Shown: positions 27,096 to 35,604 of the stretch, one piece after another
Layout: each line of letters starts with the position of its first letter
Position numbering within the stretch: the first letter of the stretch is position 1
Assembly (NCBI RefSeq): GCF_000377205.1
Contig: NZ_KB897909.1
Location: 100,043-164,042 of the forward strand
DNA length: 64,000 nucleotides
Reading direction: 5' to 3'
Source of the DNA: Thioalkalivibrio sp. ALJ3
GTDB lineage: Bacteria; Pseudomonadota; Gammaproteobacteria; Ectothiorhodospirales; Ectothiorhodospiraceae
Program-made: the position numbers and the translations under genes
Notes under the pieces: model-generated
The model's input: only the letters and a program-made list of their open reading frames with translations
What the model was told of the DNA's origin: nothing
Database searches by the model: none

Positions 27096-28307
27096 TCAGA
27101 GCAACGGGTGCCCTGCCAGCAGCCGGTCAAGACGATTACGCAGTTCGTCGCGTACCGGACCAGCGCGATCCGCATCGAGACGGGAGGTAAAGAGGGACTC
27201 GTACCATTCCTCTTCTTCGTCCATATCCCAGTCGACCTCGCGCAGCAGGGCCTGGCCGGCCTCCGGGATTGCGGCGGGGAGCTCGCGACCGGTCAGCAGG
27301 GCCCAGACCCCGGTCCAGCAGCGCGCCAGCGCCAGCGGGTGATAGCCGCCGCCTCCCAGGACCAGGAGCCTCGGCGTGCCGTCGGCGTGGCGCGGGCTGG
27401 TCTCGATCACGTCGTCGATGCAGGCGAGGAAGCACTGGGTGGAGATGCCGAACTTGCCGAGCGGATCCGGCAGCAGCGCATCGGTACCGGCCTGAACCAC
27501 GACCGCATCCGGCTGCCAGCGAATGCGCACGGCCTCCCAGACGGCCGTGAAGGCGGCGCGAAACTCGCTGTCGTTGGTCTCCTTCGGCAGCGGCAGGTTC
27601 ACGGCGTTGCCCAGCGGTCCGGTGTCCTCGATGCGGCCGCCCTCGAAGGGGTAGCCGTATTCGGTGTCCATGTGCAGGGAGACGGTGAGCACGTCCGGAT
27701 CGTCGGTGAATGCCGCCTCGACCCCATCGCCGTGGTGGGCGTCGATGTCCAGATAGAGCACGCGCTGCCCGGCCTGACGCAGGCGCAGGATCGCCAGCGC
27801 CGGGTCGTTGAAGTAGCAGAAGCCGCGGGCCTGGTCGGGAGCGGCGTGGTGCATGCCGCCGGCCGGATTGAAGGCCATGCACCCGTCCAGCACCACCTCG
27901 GCGCCCTGGATGGAGCCCCAGGTGGCAGTCGCCGGGGTGGAGTAGAAACCGGCGAAAAACGGGTTCTCGAAGTTGCCGATGTTGTGGCGGTCGCGGTAGC
28001 GCTGGAACACCTTGCCGAGCGCCTCGGCGCGCTGCATCGCGGCCACGTACTCGCGGGTGTGGAACCACTCGAGTTCGGCCGGCTGTGCCTTGCGCGATAC
28101 AGCCATTTCCTGCGGCGTGATCGCGTCATAGGCCTCGATCAGGTCGATGGTCAGCGAAACGCGCGGGATCCCGAGCGGGTGGTTGTCGCCGTAGCTGTGG
28201 CCGCGGTAGCGCGGGGCATGCAGCAGCGTGGCATGACGGCGGGCCGGCTCCGGGTGCCGGTCCGCGGCCCCGGTGGATGCGTCGATGGCTTCGGGGGTGG
28301 CACTCAC
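27096..28307 (-). CDS. Histone-deacetylase/AcuC-family zinc amidohydrolase
   Basis: The 403-residue protein has the family's metal and catalytic signatures: GGMHHAAPDQARGFCYFND, LYLDIDAHHGDGVEAAF (the Asp-x-His metal site) and VVQAGTDALLPDPLGKF. Bacterial members deacylate acetyl-CoA synthetase, polyamines or other acyl amines; the substrate here is open. It overlaps the cbbO stop by 4 bases, so it is the last gene of the cbbQ-cbbO transcript, an unusual partner. Confidence 0.9.
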   Translation of the reverse strand: MSATPEAIDASTGAADRHPEPARRHATLLHAPRYRGHSYGDNHPLGIPRVSLTIDLIEAYDAITPQEMAVSRKAQPAELEWFHTREYVAAMQRAEALGKVFQRYRDRHNIGNFENPFFAGFYSTPATATWGSIQGAEVVLDGCMAFNPAGGMHHAAPDQARGFCYFNDPALAILRLRQAGQRVLYLDIDAHHGDGVEAAFTDDPDVLTVSLHMDTEYGYPFEGGRIEDTGPLGNAVNLPLPKETNDSEFRAAFTAVWEAVRIRWQPDAVVVQAGTDALLPDPLGKFGISTQCFLACIDDVIETSPRHADGTPRLLVLGGGGYHPLALARCWTGVWALLTGRELPAAIPEAGQALLREVDWDMDEEEEWYESLFTSRLDADRAGPVRDELRNRLDRLLAGHPLL

Positions 28308-30862
28308 TGTCGCAGCCTCAGGTAGATCTCGGGCAGACGGCGCGGCAGCTCGTCCACGTGGTCGATAATGGTGTAGTGGCCGGGACCGAAGATCGCCGGC
28401 AGGTATTCCGAACCGGACGGGTCCAGGGTGATGCAGAACGGGTGCACGCCGGCGTCCACCGCCTCCTTCATCGCCATGCGCGTGTCCTCGTGCAGGTAGC
28501 GCTGGTCGCCGCCGTCGTCGTAGTCCGCCGGGCGGCCGTCGGACAGGATCAGCAGCAGCCGGCGCTGGGCCGAGCTGCGCCGGAACGCATCCAGCGAATG
28601 GCGGATGCCCGCACCCATGCGCGAGGCCAGGCGCCCGGAGACCCCGGCGATGCGGGCGCGGACGGTGTCGTTCAGGTCCTCGTTGAAGTCCTTCAGCCAG
28701 TAGTAGTTGACCTGGTCGCGCTGCTTGGAGGCGAAGCCGGAGATCGCGTAGGGGTCGCCGACCTTCTCGATCGCCTCGGCGAACAGCATCATCCCCTCGC
28801 GCACGCGGTCGACGATCTTGCCCTGCCCGCCCGGGTGGCGTGCCATGATCGAGGTGGACATGTCCGCCAGCATCATGACACCGGTATCACGGTGCTGCAC
28901 CGCACGGCGGCGGTAGATGAAGGCCTTCGGCGACAGCCCCGCCTTCTTGTCGGCGATGAAATCGATCACCGCCTCGGTGTCCAGCTCGTCGCCGTCCATC
29001 TGCTTGCGCTGCGGTGCCAGGCGCATCGGGCGCTGCATCTCCAGGCCGCGGGTCAGGCGTTTCAGGGTATCGGCGTTCTCCGACAGGATGGTGGCGGCCC
29101 GTTCCGGGTCCTCGTCGTCCAGCACCCGCTCGTAGAGGTTCACCCAGTCGGAGATATAGCGCTGCTCGCGGTAGTCCCACTCGGGATACGGGATGCCGTC
29201 CTTCTTCGGGGTGTAGGGAGCGGCGCGCTTGGCCACCTGCGCCGGCTGCGGGATACCCGTGCCGATGCGCCCGCCGGTGCCGGAGGTCTCCTGCTGCGGG
29301 GTCTGGATGTCGGCGTCCGGGTCTTTCTGCGCCTGCTCCGGGGCCTGCTGCGGCTGTTCTTCCTGTTTCTGGTGCTCGAACTTGTGCTCGTCGTGCGCCT
29401 CGTGGTCACGGAAGTCGGCCAGACTGCCATCGCGTTTCTTCTGCGGATACACCGGCAGCGACTGGTTCAGCGACAGCCCGGGCAGATAGGCCTCCGCGCG
29501 TTCCTCGATGGTGATCTCGGGAAAAGCTTCGTCGGCGAACAGCTCCTCGCCAACCGCCCAGGCGGTGACGACGTCCGCGTCCGACTCCAGTACGCGCGTC
29601 AGACGCGGGTCCTGCGGCTCACCCCGTAGCAGGGCCTGGTGGGCCTTCAGCGCGAAGTCGAAATAGACGCCGGCCGCGCCCTCCGGGCGCCCGTGGACTT
29701 CGGCCAGCGCCACCAGGCGCGGCAGGAAGTTCGGGATGCGCGGGGCCAGACGCGCGTTCACACGCAGGTCCTCGGCCAGGTCGAACAGCACCTGGAAGCG
29801 GAACATGCGCGCCTCGAATGGCGCGAACAGTGGGCGCCAGGTGATGCGCGAGCGGTCATCCAGAGGCGGATGCTCGGCACCGGCGCGCTCGAACAGGCGC
29901 TCGACGTCGGCGTGCGCATACGTATCGAAGGCGAGATGCGCGGCCGCGTGCTGGGTGGCGACCATCGCCTCCTCGCGCGAATCCATCACCGCCGGCATAA
30001 ACAGTCGCCGGCCGTCGGTCTCGAGCATCGGGCGGCCCTCGCCCGGCTTCCAGCTGGAATCGGCCAGCGGGATATCGGCATCCAGCCAGGCCAGCAGCAC
30101 CAGGCGCAGGAAACGCCCGTGCATGCGCGGGCGAAAGCCCGGCAGCGCCTCCAAAAGCAGCTTCAGGCTCTCGTCGCTCTCCAGGCGAAAGTAGGCCTCG
30201 CCGCGCGAGCGCCCCGCCTTCAGCAGGTCCGCGCCGCGGCGGGCCCAGGACAGCAGGCCCTGATCGCCGACCAGATTGCGGGCGATCGGCGCACCCTCAA
30301 GATATGCATCCAGGGTCAGACCGCGTTCGTCGAACAGTGTCTCGGCCGGCTCGATCAGCGCACGCAGGCCCTCGATGCCGCGCCCGGCGGAGAGCTTGTC
30401 GAAAGGCGTCTCAAAGTAGGCACGGGCATCGGGCAGGCTGCGTTCGCACCAGCGCAGACCGATCTCGGCCCACTCGCGCTCGCCGGCCTCGCCCCAGGCG
30501 TCATACACGCGATCGGCCTGGGCCATAAAGCCTTCCAGTGCATCGGCGGAGTTGACCCACTGCTTGAAGCGGGCAGCCTGCTCCAGCCACAGGTCCACTG
30601 TCTGCATGTGCTCCGCGAGTCGTGCGGAATTGCGCATGAAGCTCTTGCCGGCCTCGCGATCGTGGAAGAACAGGTCGCGCACGGTCTCGATCCAGCGCCG
30701 CGCGGTGGCCGCGCCGAACGCGCGGATGGCCGGGAGGGCCTCCTTGGTGTCACGGTGGGCGACGAAGCTGATGTCCTCCAGGTGCTGGAGGACCTCCTCG
30801 ATCTCGACGAGGTCTTCGGCCTCCGTGTTCGCCCCGCCGTTGTTACGGGCGTGGTCGTTCAC
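28304..30862 (-). CDS. cbbO: CbbO/NorD-type protein with C-terminal von Willebrand A domain
   Basis: The 852-residue protein ends in a vWA domain whose MIDAS motif is DMSTS (in [15 protein letters not shown]) followed by [17 protein letters not shown]. The long N-terminal region and total length fit CbbO better than the shorter NorD of nitric oxide reductase clusters. CbbO is the adaptor that lets the CbbQ ring remodel inhibited Rubisco. The start is a GTG overlapping the cbbQ stop (GTGA). No Rubisco or nitric oxide reductase gene is in the window, so the client is inferred. Confidence 0.8.
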   Translation of the reverse strand: MNDHARNNGGANTEAEDLVEIEEVLQHLEDISFVAHRDTKEALPAIRAFGAATARRWIETVRDLFFHDREAGKSFMRNSARLAEHMQTVDLWLEQAARFKQWVNSADALEGFMAQADRVYDAWGEAGEREWAEIGLRWCERSLPDARAYFETPFDKLSAGRGIEGLRALIEPAETLFDERGLTLDAYLEGAPIARNLVGDQGLLSWARRGADLLKAGRSRGEAYFRLESDESLKLLLEALPGFRPRMHGRFLRLVLLAWLDADIPLADSSWKPGEGRPMLETDGRRLFMPAVMDSREEAMVATQHAAAHLAFDTYAHADVERLFERAGAEHPPLDDRSRITWRPLFAPFEARMFRFQVLFDLAEDLRVNARLAPRIPNFLPRLVALAEVHGRPEGAAGVYFDFALKAHQALLRGEPQDPRLTRVLESDADVVTAWAVGEELFADEAFPEITIEERAEAYLPGLSLNQSLPVYPQKKRDGSLADFRDHEAHDEHKFEHQKQEEQPQQAPEQAQKDPDADIQTPQQETSGTGGRIGTGIPQPAQVAKRAAPYTPKKDGIPYPEWDYREQRYISDWVNLYERVLDDEDPERAATILSENADTLKRLTRGLEMQRPMRLAPQRKQMDGDELDTEAVIDFIADKKAGLSPKAFIYRRRAVQHRDTGVMMLADMSTSIMARHPGGQGKIVDRVREGMMLFAEAIEKVGDPYAISGFASKQRDQVNYYWLKDFNEDLNDTVRARIAGVSGRLASRMGAGIRHSLDAFRRSSAQRRLLLILSDGRPADYDDGGDQRYLHEDTRMAMKEAVDAGVHPFCITLDPSGSEYLPAIFGPGHYTIIDHVDELPRRLPEIYLRLRQ

Positions 30863-31719
30863 GCGGCTTCAGACTCGGGGAAGTGGGCGTCGAAGATCTC
30901 TTCCAGCGCCTGGATCAGCTCGGGGTCATCGGTGATCGGGGCGATCATCGCGGCGCGGCAGGCCACGCGCGGGCTCAGCCCTGCCTGCATCAGCTCGCCG
31001 GCATAGGCCAGCGCACGGGTGGAGGTCGCCTCTTCCAGTCCGTGGTCCTTCAGGGCCCGCGCCTTGCGCCCGGCGGCCACGAGTTTTTCTACCCGGCCGG
31101 CATCCAGGCCACCGGATTCCTTGGCCACGATCTCGCGCTCGACATCCTCGGCCGGGTAGTCGAAGTGGATCCCGACAAAGCGCTGCTTGGTCGAGGGCTT
31201 CAGGTCCTTCAGCACCGTCTGGTAGCCGGGGTTGTAGGAGATCACCAGCATAAAGTCCTCGTGCGCGTCGATGATCTGGGACTTCTTGTCCAGCGGGAGC
31301 TGACGGCGGTGGTCGGTCAGCGGGTGGATGACCACGGTGGTGTCGGTGCGCGCCTCGACGATCTCGTCGAGGTAGCAGATCGCGCCCTCCTTGACCGAGC
31401 GGGTCAACGGGCCGTCCTGCCAGACGGTCTCCTCGCCCTCCAGCAGGAAGCGGCCGACCAGGTCGGAGCTGGTCAGGTCCTCGTGGCAGGAGACGGTCAC
31501 CAGCGGCTGGCCGAGGGTGTGCGCGACATGCTCCAGGAAGCGGGTCTTGCCGCAGCCGGTCGGGCCTTTGAGCATCACCGGCAGACGCTTCGAGTACGCG
31601 GCCTGAAAGATCTCGATCTCGTCGCCCTGGGCCTTGTAGAACGGGGCATCGCCCGCGTCGCCGGGCTTCTCGATCACGTCACGTTCCACACCGCGGATAC
31701 GGTTAATCAGGTTCTTCAT
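30859..31719 (-). CDS. cbbQ: CbbQ/NorQ-type MoxR AAA+ ATPase
   Basis: The 286-residue ATPase has Walker [16 protein letters not shown] (about 50-64), Walker [12 protein letters not shown] and sensor-type VISYNPGYQ, with the CbbQ-family ending [17 protein letters not shown]. CbbQ forms a ring that, with CbbO, removes inhibitory sugar phosphates from Rubisco. GGAGA precedes the ATG. Length and sequence are typical; the alternative is NorQ/NirQ for nitric oxide reductase. Confidence 0.87.
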   Translation of the reverse strand: MKNLINRIRGVERDVIEKPGDAGDAPFYKAQGDEIEIFQAAYSKRLPVMLKGPTGCGKTRFLEHVAHTLGQPLVTVSCHEDLTSSDLVGRFLLEGEETVWQDGPLTRSVKEGAICYLDEIVEARTDTTVVIHPLTDHRRQLPLDKKSQIIDAHEDFMLVISYNPGYQTVLKDLKPSTKQRFVGIHFDYPAEDVEREIVAKESGGLDAGRVEKLVAAGRKARALKDHGLEEATSTRALAYAGELMQAGLSPRVACRAAMIAPITDDPELIQALEEIFDAHFPESEAA

Positions 31720-31964
31720 GGGGTCTCCGATGCCGACCGCTGGGGCCGGGACTGGTGTATGCGCGGGTGCGGCGTTACCCTCCGCCGGGCTGGCGGCATG
31801 CCCCTCGGCATCCCGTCGTGTTCCCGCAGGCTTTGTTGTATCATTGGCTGTTTATATTCTATCGAACCTGCGCACTTCCATGAACCAAACGCCCTTCCCG
31901 GTGCGGGATCGGGCAGGTGAAGGCGCCCGCAAATCGGATTCAGCGCTTCAACAGAGGACCCGGT

Positions 31965-32282
31965 ATGAAACTTGTCAAACTCGTCAAGCTGAACAACCTG
32001 CAGTACAACCCGAATCGCGATCCGGAAGTCTACCGGCGCCCGATCAACGAGGAATTCCGGGTCCAGGCCCTGCTGAACGGCTCCGGCACCGCACAGTGCA
32101 AGTTCTCGGTGGAAGGCGAGGCGCTGTGCGAGAGCAGCGTGTCCCTGCCGGGCACCTTTGACTGCAAGTTCAGCTTTGATACCGCCGGCACCCGCATGGG
32201 TGACCTGGTGATCGAGGCCAACGGCGAGACCTACCACGAGAAAATCCGCATCGACGTGCTGGAGCACGCCTGGATCGGCTAG
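31965..32282 (+). CDS. Uncharacterised 105-residue beta-rich protein
   Basis: There is no signal peptide. Alternating hydrophobic residues suggest a small beta-sandwich (FRVQALLNGSGTAQCKFSVE, DLVIEANGETYHEKIRIDVL) with three cysteines in CKFS, LCES and DCKF. AGAGGA sits about 7 bases before the ATG; an in-frame ATG at 31917 lacks a comparable site. It is divergent from cbbQ across a 245-base AT-richer gap and ends in a bidirectional terminator. I do not recognise a family. Confidence 0.6.
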   Translation: MKLVKLVKLNNLQYNPNRDPEVYRRPINEEFRVQALLNGSGTAQCKFSVEGEALCESSVSLPGTFDCKFSFDTAGTRMGDLVIEANGETYHEKIRIDVLEHAWIG

Positions 32283-32326
32283 GAGCCATATCCCGCGATC
32301 CGCGTCACGCCGCGGATTCGCGAATC

Positions 32327-32361
32327 AAAAAGGCCCCGAGGCAGACGCCCGGGGCCTTTTT
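32327..32361. terminator. Bidirectional intrinsic terminator
   Basis: AAAAAGGCCCCG pairs with CGGGGCCTTTTT across a short loop, giving a T-run on both strands. It separates the + strand 105-residue gene from the convergent 128-residue gene. Confidence 0.85.
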
Positions 32362-32371
32362 GATGGGACGC

Positions 32372-32758
32372 TCAGCCCCAGTCGTACATGCGGATGAACT
32401 CGGGGATCTTGTCGATCATCTCTTCGCGGTCGAAGAAGCGATCCGCCCGCGCCAGACGCATCTCGTCGCGGATGTCCTGGTCCCCGCCAAAACAGAACAC
32501 GGGCAGGTTGATCTGATACTCCATGCGCAGGATGCGAATCACATCCAGCGGGTCAAACACCTCGATCTCGTCCAGGTCCAGCAGCAGGAAGCGATAGAGC
32601 AGCACCTCGTTCCAGGCACCGAGATCCTCCAGATCGGTCACCGGGTGCAAATGCCAGTCATCCGGTAATGCGGCGCGGATCTGCTCGATCATCGCCTGAT
32701 CCTGGCTCATCAGGATCAGGCGTTTTTCCAGCCGCCGTTCAATGGTCGGTTCGGACAT
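32372..32758 (-). CDS. Receiver-like (pseudo-response-regulator) small protein
   Basis: The 128-residue protein alternates hydrophobic strands and helices like a CheY receiver: RLILMSQDQAMIEQIRAAL, then FLLLDLDEIEVFDPLDVIRIL and LPVFCFGGDQDIRDEM. The acid at the expected phosphosite position is in LLDLDE, but the lysine/threonine switch residues are not clear. It is the last gene of the group with the lipoate-ligase-like gene 55 bases upstream. Function unknown. Confidence 0.55.
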   Translation of the reverse strand: MSEPTIERRLEKRLILMSQDQAMIEQIRAALPDDWHLHPVTDLEDLGAWNEVLLYRFLLLDLDEIEVFDPLDVIRILRMEYQINLPVFCFGGDQDIRDEMRLARADRFFDREEMIDKIPEFIRMYDWG

Positions 32759-32813
32759 CGGTTCGCCTCGTAAAGCTTGTTTGGGGAAGTATCCAGCGGC
32801 GCGCGGACCCGAA

Positions 32814-33857
32814 TCAGGCGGCGATTCCGCGGTAGAGGCCATCGATCCGGGCGCTGACCTCGTCGACAATCACCGCGTCGAGCTGGCCGTTCAGGCGCGA
32901 ACGCACACGCAGTCGCTCCGGCGACTCACCCACCAGGGTCTCGCGCAGCACGCGATCCACGCTCGGGTCCTCGCACCAGATGCGCGCAATGTGTGTCCCG
33001 GCGATATGCAGACGCAGGCGGCCGCAGTGCCCGCGCGTCTCGAATACATGGTTGTCGCGATTCACACGGATACCGTCGCGCACGGCCGGCCCGCCCTGAC
33101 TGTCGGCCAGGTCGGCGAGCTCCTCGCGCCCGGCCGCCAGCCACCGGTCCCATTCCGCAGGCTTTGGACGGTAAGGCCGCGCGGGGGTACTGAAGCGGCG
33201 CTCCAGCACCTCGCTCAGCGCCGCCCCCAGTTGTTCCGGCGTCGGGGCCGCCTCGGCGCACTGTTCCGCACAATCGGTCATGCCCTCCTCCAGCGCCGGG
33301 CGCAGCCATTCTCGGTAGCCGTCGCTGGGGGCATGCACGCAGGCGAGAAATTGTTCCACCGGGAAGCGGCGCAGGAAGCTGGCACCAAACACACAGCCCT
33401 CGTTCAGCGTGGCCGCGCCCGTGCCCATGATCTTGCGTCCCTGCACCCAGACGTCCTGGCCGCGCGCCTCGACGCCTTCGAGCCCCAGGTCCCGCAGGAC
33501 ATCCATCGCGATGCCCAACCCCAGCGCGAACAGGTGCCGGTGGCCACGGGCAAGGACCTGGCGGGGCTGAATCAGGAAGAAGCAGGCCTGGTCGGCATCC
33601 ACCCACACGGAGCCACCCCCGAGCGGACGGCGCACCACGGGCACGCCATTGGCCTCGCAGGCGGCAAGGTCCAGATCCACGGCCGGGTCCTGGCTGGCGC
33701 CCACGGAGATGTGCGCCTCCTGCGAGTGCACCCACAGCACGCGCAACGGCGACTCCGGCGGCGTGCTGCCCGCCAGGCCGGTATACAGGGCGTGGAGTTC
33801 TTCCGCGGAGCGGGCCCCGGCATCAATCCATTCCGGGGTGACCGTGGATGCGACCAA
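32814..33857 (-). CDS. Lipoate-protein ligase A-like protein (second ligase in the window)
   Basis: The 347-residue protein has the lipoate/biotin ligase fold signatures VVRRPLGGGSVWVDADQ (about 75-91) and GRKIMGTGAATL with the conserved lysine. The first half is the catalytic domain and the rest resembles an accessory C-terminal part. It would adenylate lipoate or octanoate and attach it to a lysine, but the target is unknown. The start is a TTG 3 bases after the stop of the 139-residue gene, with GAGGG 8 bases upstream; no ATG or GTG is available nearby in frame. It differs clearly from the sLpl at 39505-40596. Confidence 0.8.
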   Translation of the reverse strand: MVASTVTPEWIDAGARSAEELHALYTGLAGSTPPESPLRVLWVHSQEAHISVGASQDPAVDLDLAACEANGVPVVRRPLGGGSVWVDADQACFFLIQPRQVLARGHRHLFALGLGIAMDVLRDLGLEGVEARGQDVWVQGRKIMGTGAATLNEGCVFGASFLRRFPVEQFLACVHAPSDGYREWLRPALEEGMTDCAEQCAEAAPTPEQLGAALSEVLERRFSTPARPYRPKPAEWDRWLAAGREELADLADSQGGPAVRDGIRVNRDNHVFETRGHCGRLRLHIAGTHIARIWCEDPSVDRVLRETLVGESPERLRVRSRLNGQLDAVIVDEVSARIDGLYRGIAA

Positions 33858-33860
33858 GGA

Positions 33861-34280
33861 TCAGCCCTCGGGTTTGTCCTGCTCGGACGGGGCCTCGTCG
33901 TCCTTGCCGGGCTTGTAGAAGTAGCGGAAGTAGAAGTCGCTGCGCGAGAGGTCCTCGTACAGCTTGGCACGCTCCTCGACACCCCCGCGCATGATCTCGA
34001 CCATGGCCATGGCCTGCTCGCCGTCGATGATGTGGATCCCGCCGGTCAACTCCTGGTCGGTATTCAAAAAATGTGCGGCCAACTCTTCCGGCTCCTGGAT
34101 ATACACCAGGAAGGACTTGCATTCAGGGTCCTCGAGATCCAGCGGCTGCATCACGATCTTGCCCAGCCAGGCCAGACGCGCCACCTGGTTGAACTGGTGG
34201 ATATCGAGCTTCTTGCCCTTCTTGTACTTGTTGAGCTCGTTACGGATCTCGCCGATGTTGGCGATCTTCATCGATTTCAT
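33861..34280 (-). CDS. Uncharacterised 139-residue protein upstream of the lipoate-ligase-like gene
   Basis: This is a soluble, mixed-charge protein without signal peptide. The first part is lysine-rich (IRNELNKYKKGKKLDIHQF), the middle contains VARLAWLGKIVMQPLDL, and the C-terminal tail is acidic. The stop lies 3 bases before the ligase-like TTG start, so the two are almost certainly co-translated. No family is recognised; a role as partner or substrate recognition factor of the ligase is only context-based. Confidence 0.6.
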   Translation of the reverse strand: MKSMKIANIGEIRNELNKYKKGKKLDIHQFNQVARLAWLGKIVMQPLDLEDPECKSFLVYIQEPEELAAHFLNTDQELTGGIHIIDGEQAMAMVEIMRGGVEERAKLYEDLSRSDFYFRYFYKPGKDDEAPSEQDKPEG

Positions 34281-34339
34281 GGGGCGTGCATCCTGCCGCG
34301 AATGAACCGGGAGCATAAACAAGTCCAGCCCCCGGCCGT

Positions 34340-34364
34340 AAAAAAACCCCGGCGGACCGGGGTT
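34340..34364 (-). terminator. Intrinsic terminator after the 323-residue gene
   Basis: On the - strand AACCCCGG pairs with CCGGGGTT over a TCCG tetraloop and runs into seven T residues. It isolates the periplasmic-protein/porin transcript from the genes at 32.4-34.3 kb. Confidence 0.85.
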
Positions 34365-34422
34365 CTTGAGAGGAACCCTGGGCTATTAGCTGGGTTCGTT
34401 CGCCATCCCTGGCGTTATGCTT

Positions 34423-35394
34423 CTACCAGTCGAAACCGTCGTCTGCGGGCTCCTCAAAGCCGGCCACCTCGCGCAGGGCATCTTCCAGCGCGCCCGGGAC
34501 GCGGCGAAGCTGCATGAAGCTGTGATCGCCGAGCATGCGCAGATCCGGCCAGTGCAGCGCCGCACGAAAACGCATGTGCAGCGCCTCGATATCGCCCCCC
34601 TCCACCAGGATCTCGTATGGCACGTAGGCGGTGTGGCGAAGCTCGCGCACGTCGATCGTCTCCAGGGTGTTGAGGTCGGTGGCCTCGGAATCGGCGCCAT
34701 CATCGGCCCGAATCGCCACGCCGATCAGCGTAGCGTCCGTTCCGGGGATATCCAGCCGGTAGATTTCCGATACCCCCGCACGCCGTTCCTCCAGCCCGCG
34801 ATCGAGCTCGGACAGGGCGGCATCACGCGAGCCATGGCTACCCAGATCGTACGGGGCGTCGAAACGCTCCATGCCGAAGGTGTAGCGGTAGCGCTGCAGT
34901 TCCCTCGGCGTCATGCCGTCTTCCGAGCCAAAGTGCTGCTCGTCGCCCAGCACGTCGGCCAGGCGCGAACTGACGTCGTTCACCGACGCGTCGATGCGAT
35001 AGGCATGCCGAAAGTACTCGAGGTTGTTGTAACTGACCTGAACCTCGCCGTTGGTCGCGGTCACGGCGACCCGGATGGGTGCGATGTATGCCGCCCGATC
35101 CTGGGAGCCCGCCACCGCCAGCAGGTCATCGTGGGTCACCACGATCACATGGCGATCGTCGCTGACGGCATATTCGCCCAGGGTCTGGAAATCGGCCCCT
35201 TCCAGGCGTTCGCGGACCGTCTCCGCCTCACTGCCGACATCGGAACCGGACGTGGTATAGGCCAGCACCAGTGGGCGATAGACATCGTCCGCCAATGCCG
35301 TGGCGGCCGCGCCCAGGGTCAGCAGACACACGCTGAAAAACGCGAGAACGGCAGGCACGCGAATGCCTCCGCGCAATGCGTGGATTGCTCGCAT
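34423..35394 (-). CDS. Secreted protein, possibly DUF302-like
   Basis: The 323-residue product has a signal peptide (VPAVLAFFSVCLLTLGAAATALA), then a segment reminiscent of DUF302 (TVRERLEGADFQTLGEYAV, then VRVAVTATNG-type strands and VSYNNLEYFRHAYR). The second half is unassigned. The ribosome site AAAGGAGGA precedes the chosen ATG; longer upstream frames are composition-driven. It follows the FadL-type porin gene and probably shares its promoter. Role unknown. Confidence 0.6.
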   Translation of the reverse strand: MRAIHALRGGIRVPAVLAFFSVCLLTLGAAATALADDVYRPLVLAYTTSGSDVGSEAETVRERLEGADFQTLGEYAVSDDRHVIVVTHDDLLAVAGSQDRAAYIAPIRVAVTATNGEVQVSYNNLEYFRHAYRIDASVNDVSSRLADVLGDEQHFGSEDGMTPRELQRYRYTFGMERFDAPYDLGSHGSRDAALSELDRGLEERRAGVSEIYRLDIPGTDATLIGVAIRADDGADSEATDLNTLETIDVRELRHTAYVPYEILVEGGDIEALHMRFRAALHWPDLRMLGDHSFMQLRRVPGALEDALREVAGFEEPADDGFDW

Positions 35395-35516
35395 GGGATC
35401 CTCCTTTGGATTTGGTTCGAGCACAGGCTCGATCAGAATGCCTTCCGACGAAAGGGCCCGGGCCCCACCCCCCGATGGGTCCCGGTGCCCGGCGCCGGCC
35501 GCCTTCCCTGGCGGCA

Positions 35517-35540
35517 ACCGGCCCCTATTCAAGGGCCGGT
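35517..35540 (-). repeat. Perfect 8-bp stem-loop between porin and secreted-protein genes
   Basis: ACCGGCCC and GGGCCGGT flank an 8-base loop. No T-run follows, so it more likely stabilises the upstream porin message than terminates it. Confidence 0.5.
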
Positions 35541-35604
35541 CGCTCATCCCGAAGCCCGCGCCGGGCACCGGTGCGGCCGACGACGGCCGCCCGGACACAA
35601 TCGA

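Noticed and set aside
27108..28325. 405-codon + strand frame antisense to the deacetylase-family gene
   Set aside because: The opposite frame carries all conserved metal-site motifs; this one has compositional bias only.
28304..31719. Assignment of the QO pair to nitric oxide reductase (norQ/norD)
   Set aside because: The 852-residue length of the vWA protein fits CbbO better, and no norCB genes are visible; the alternative is kept only as a caveat.
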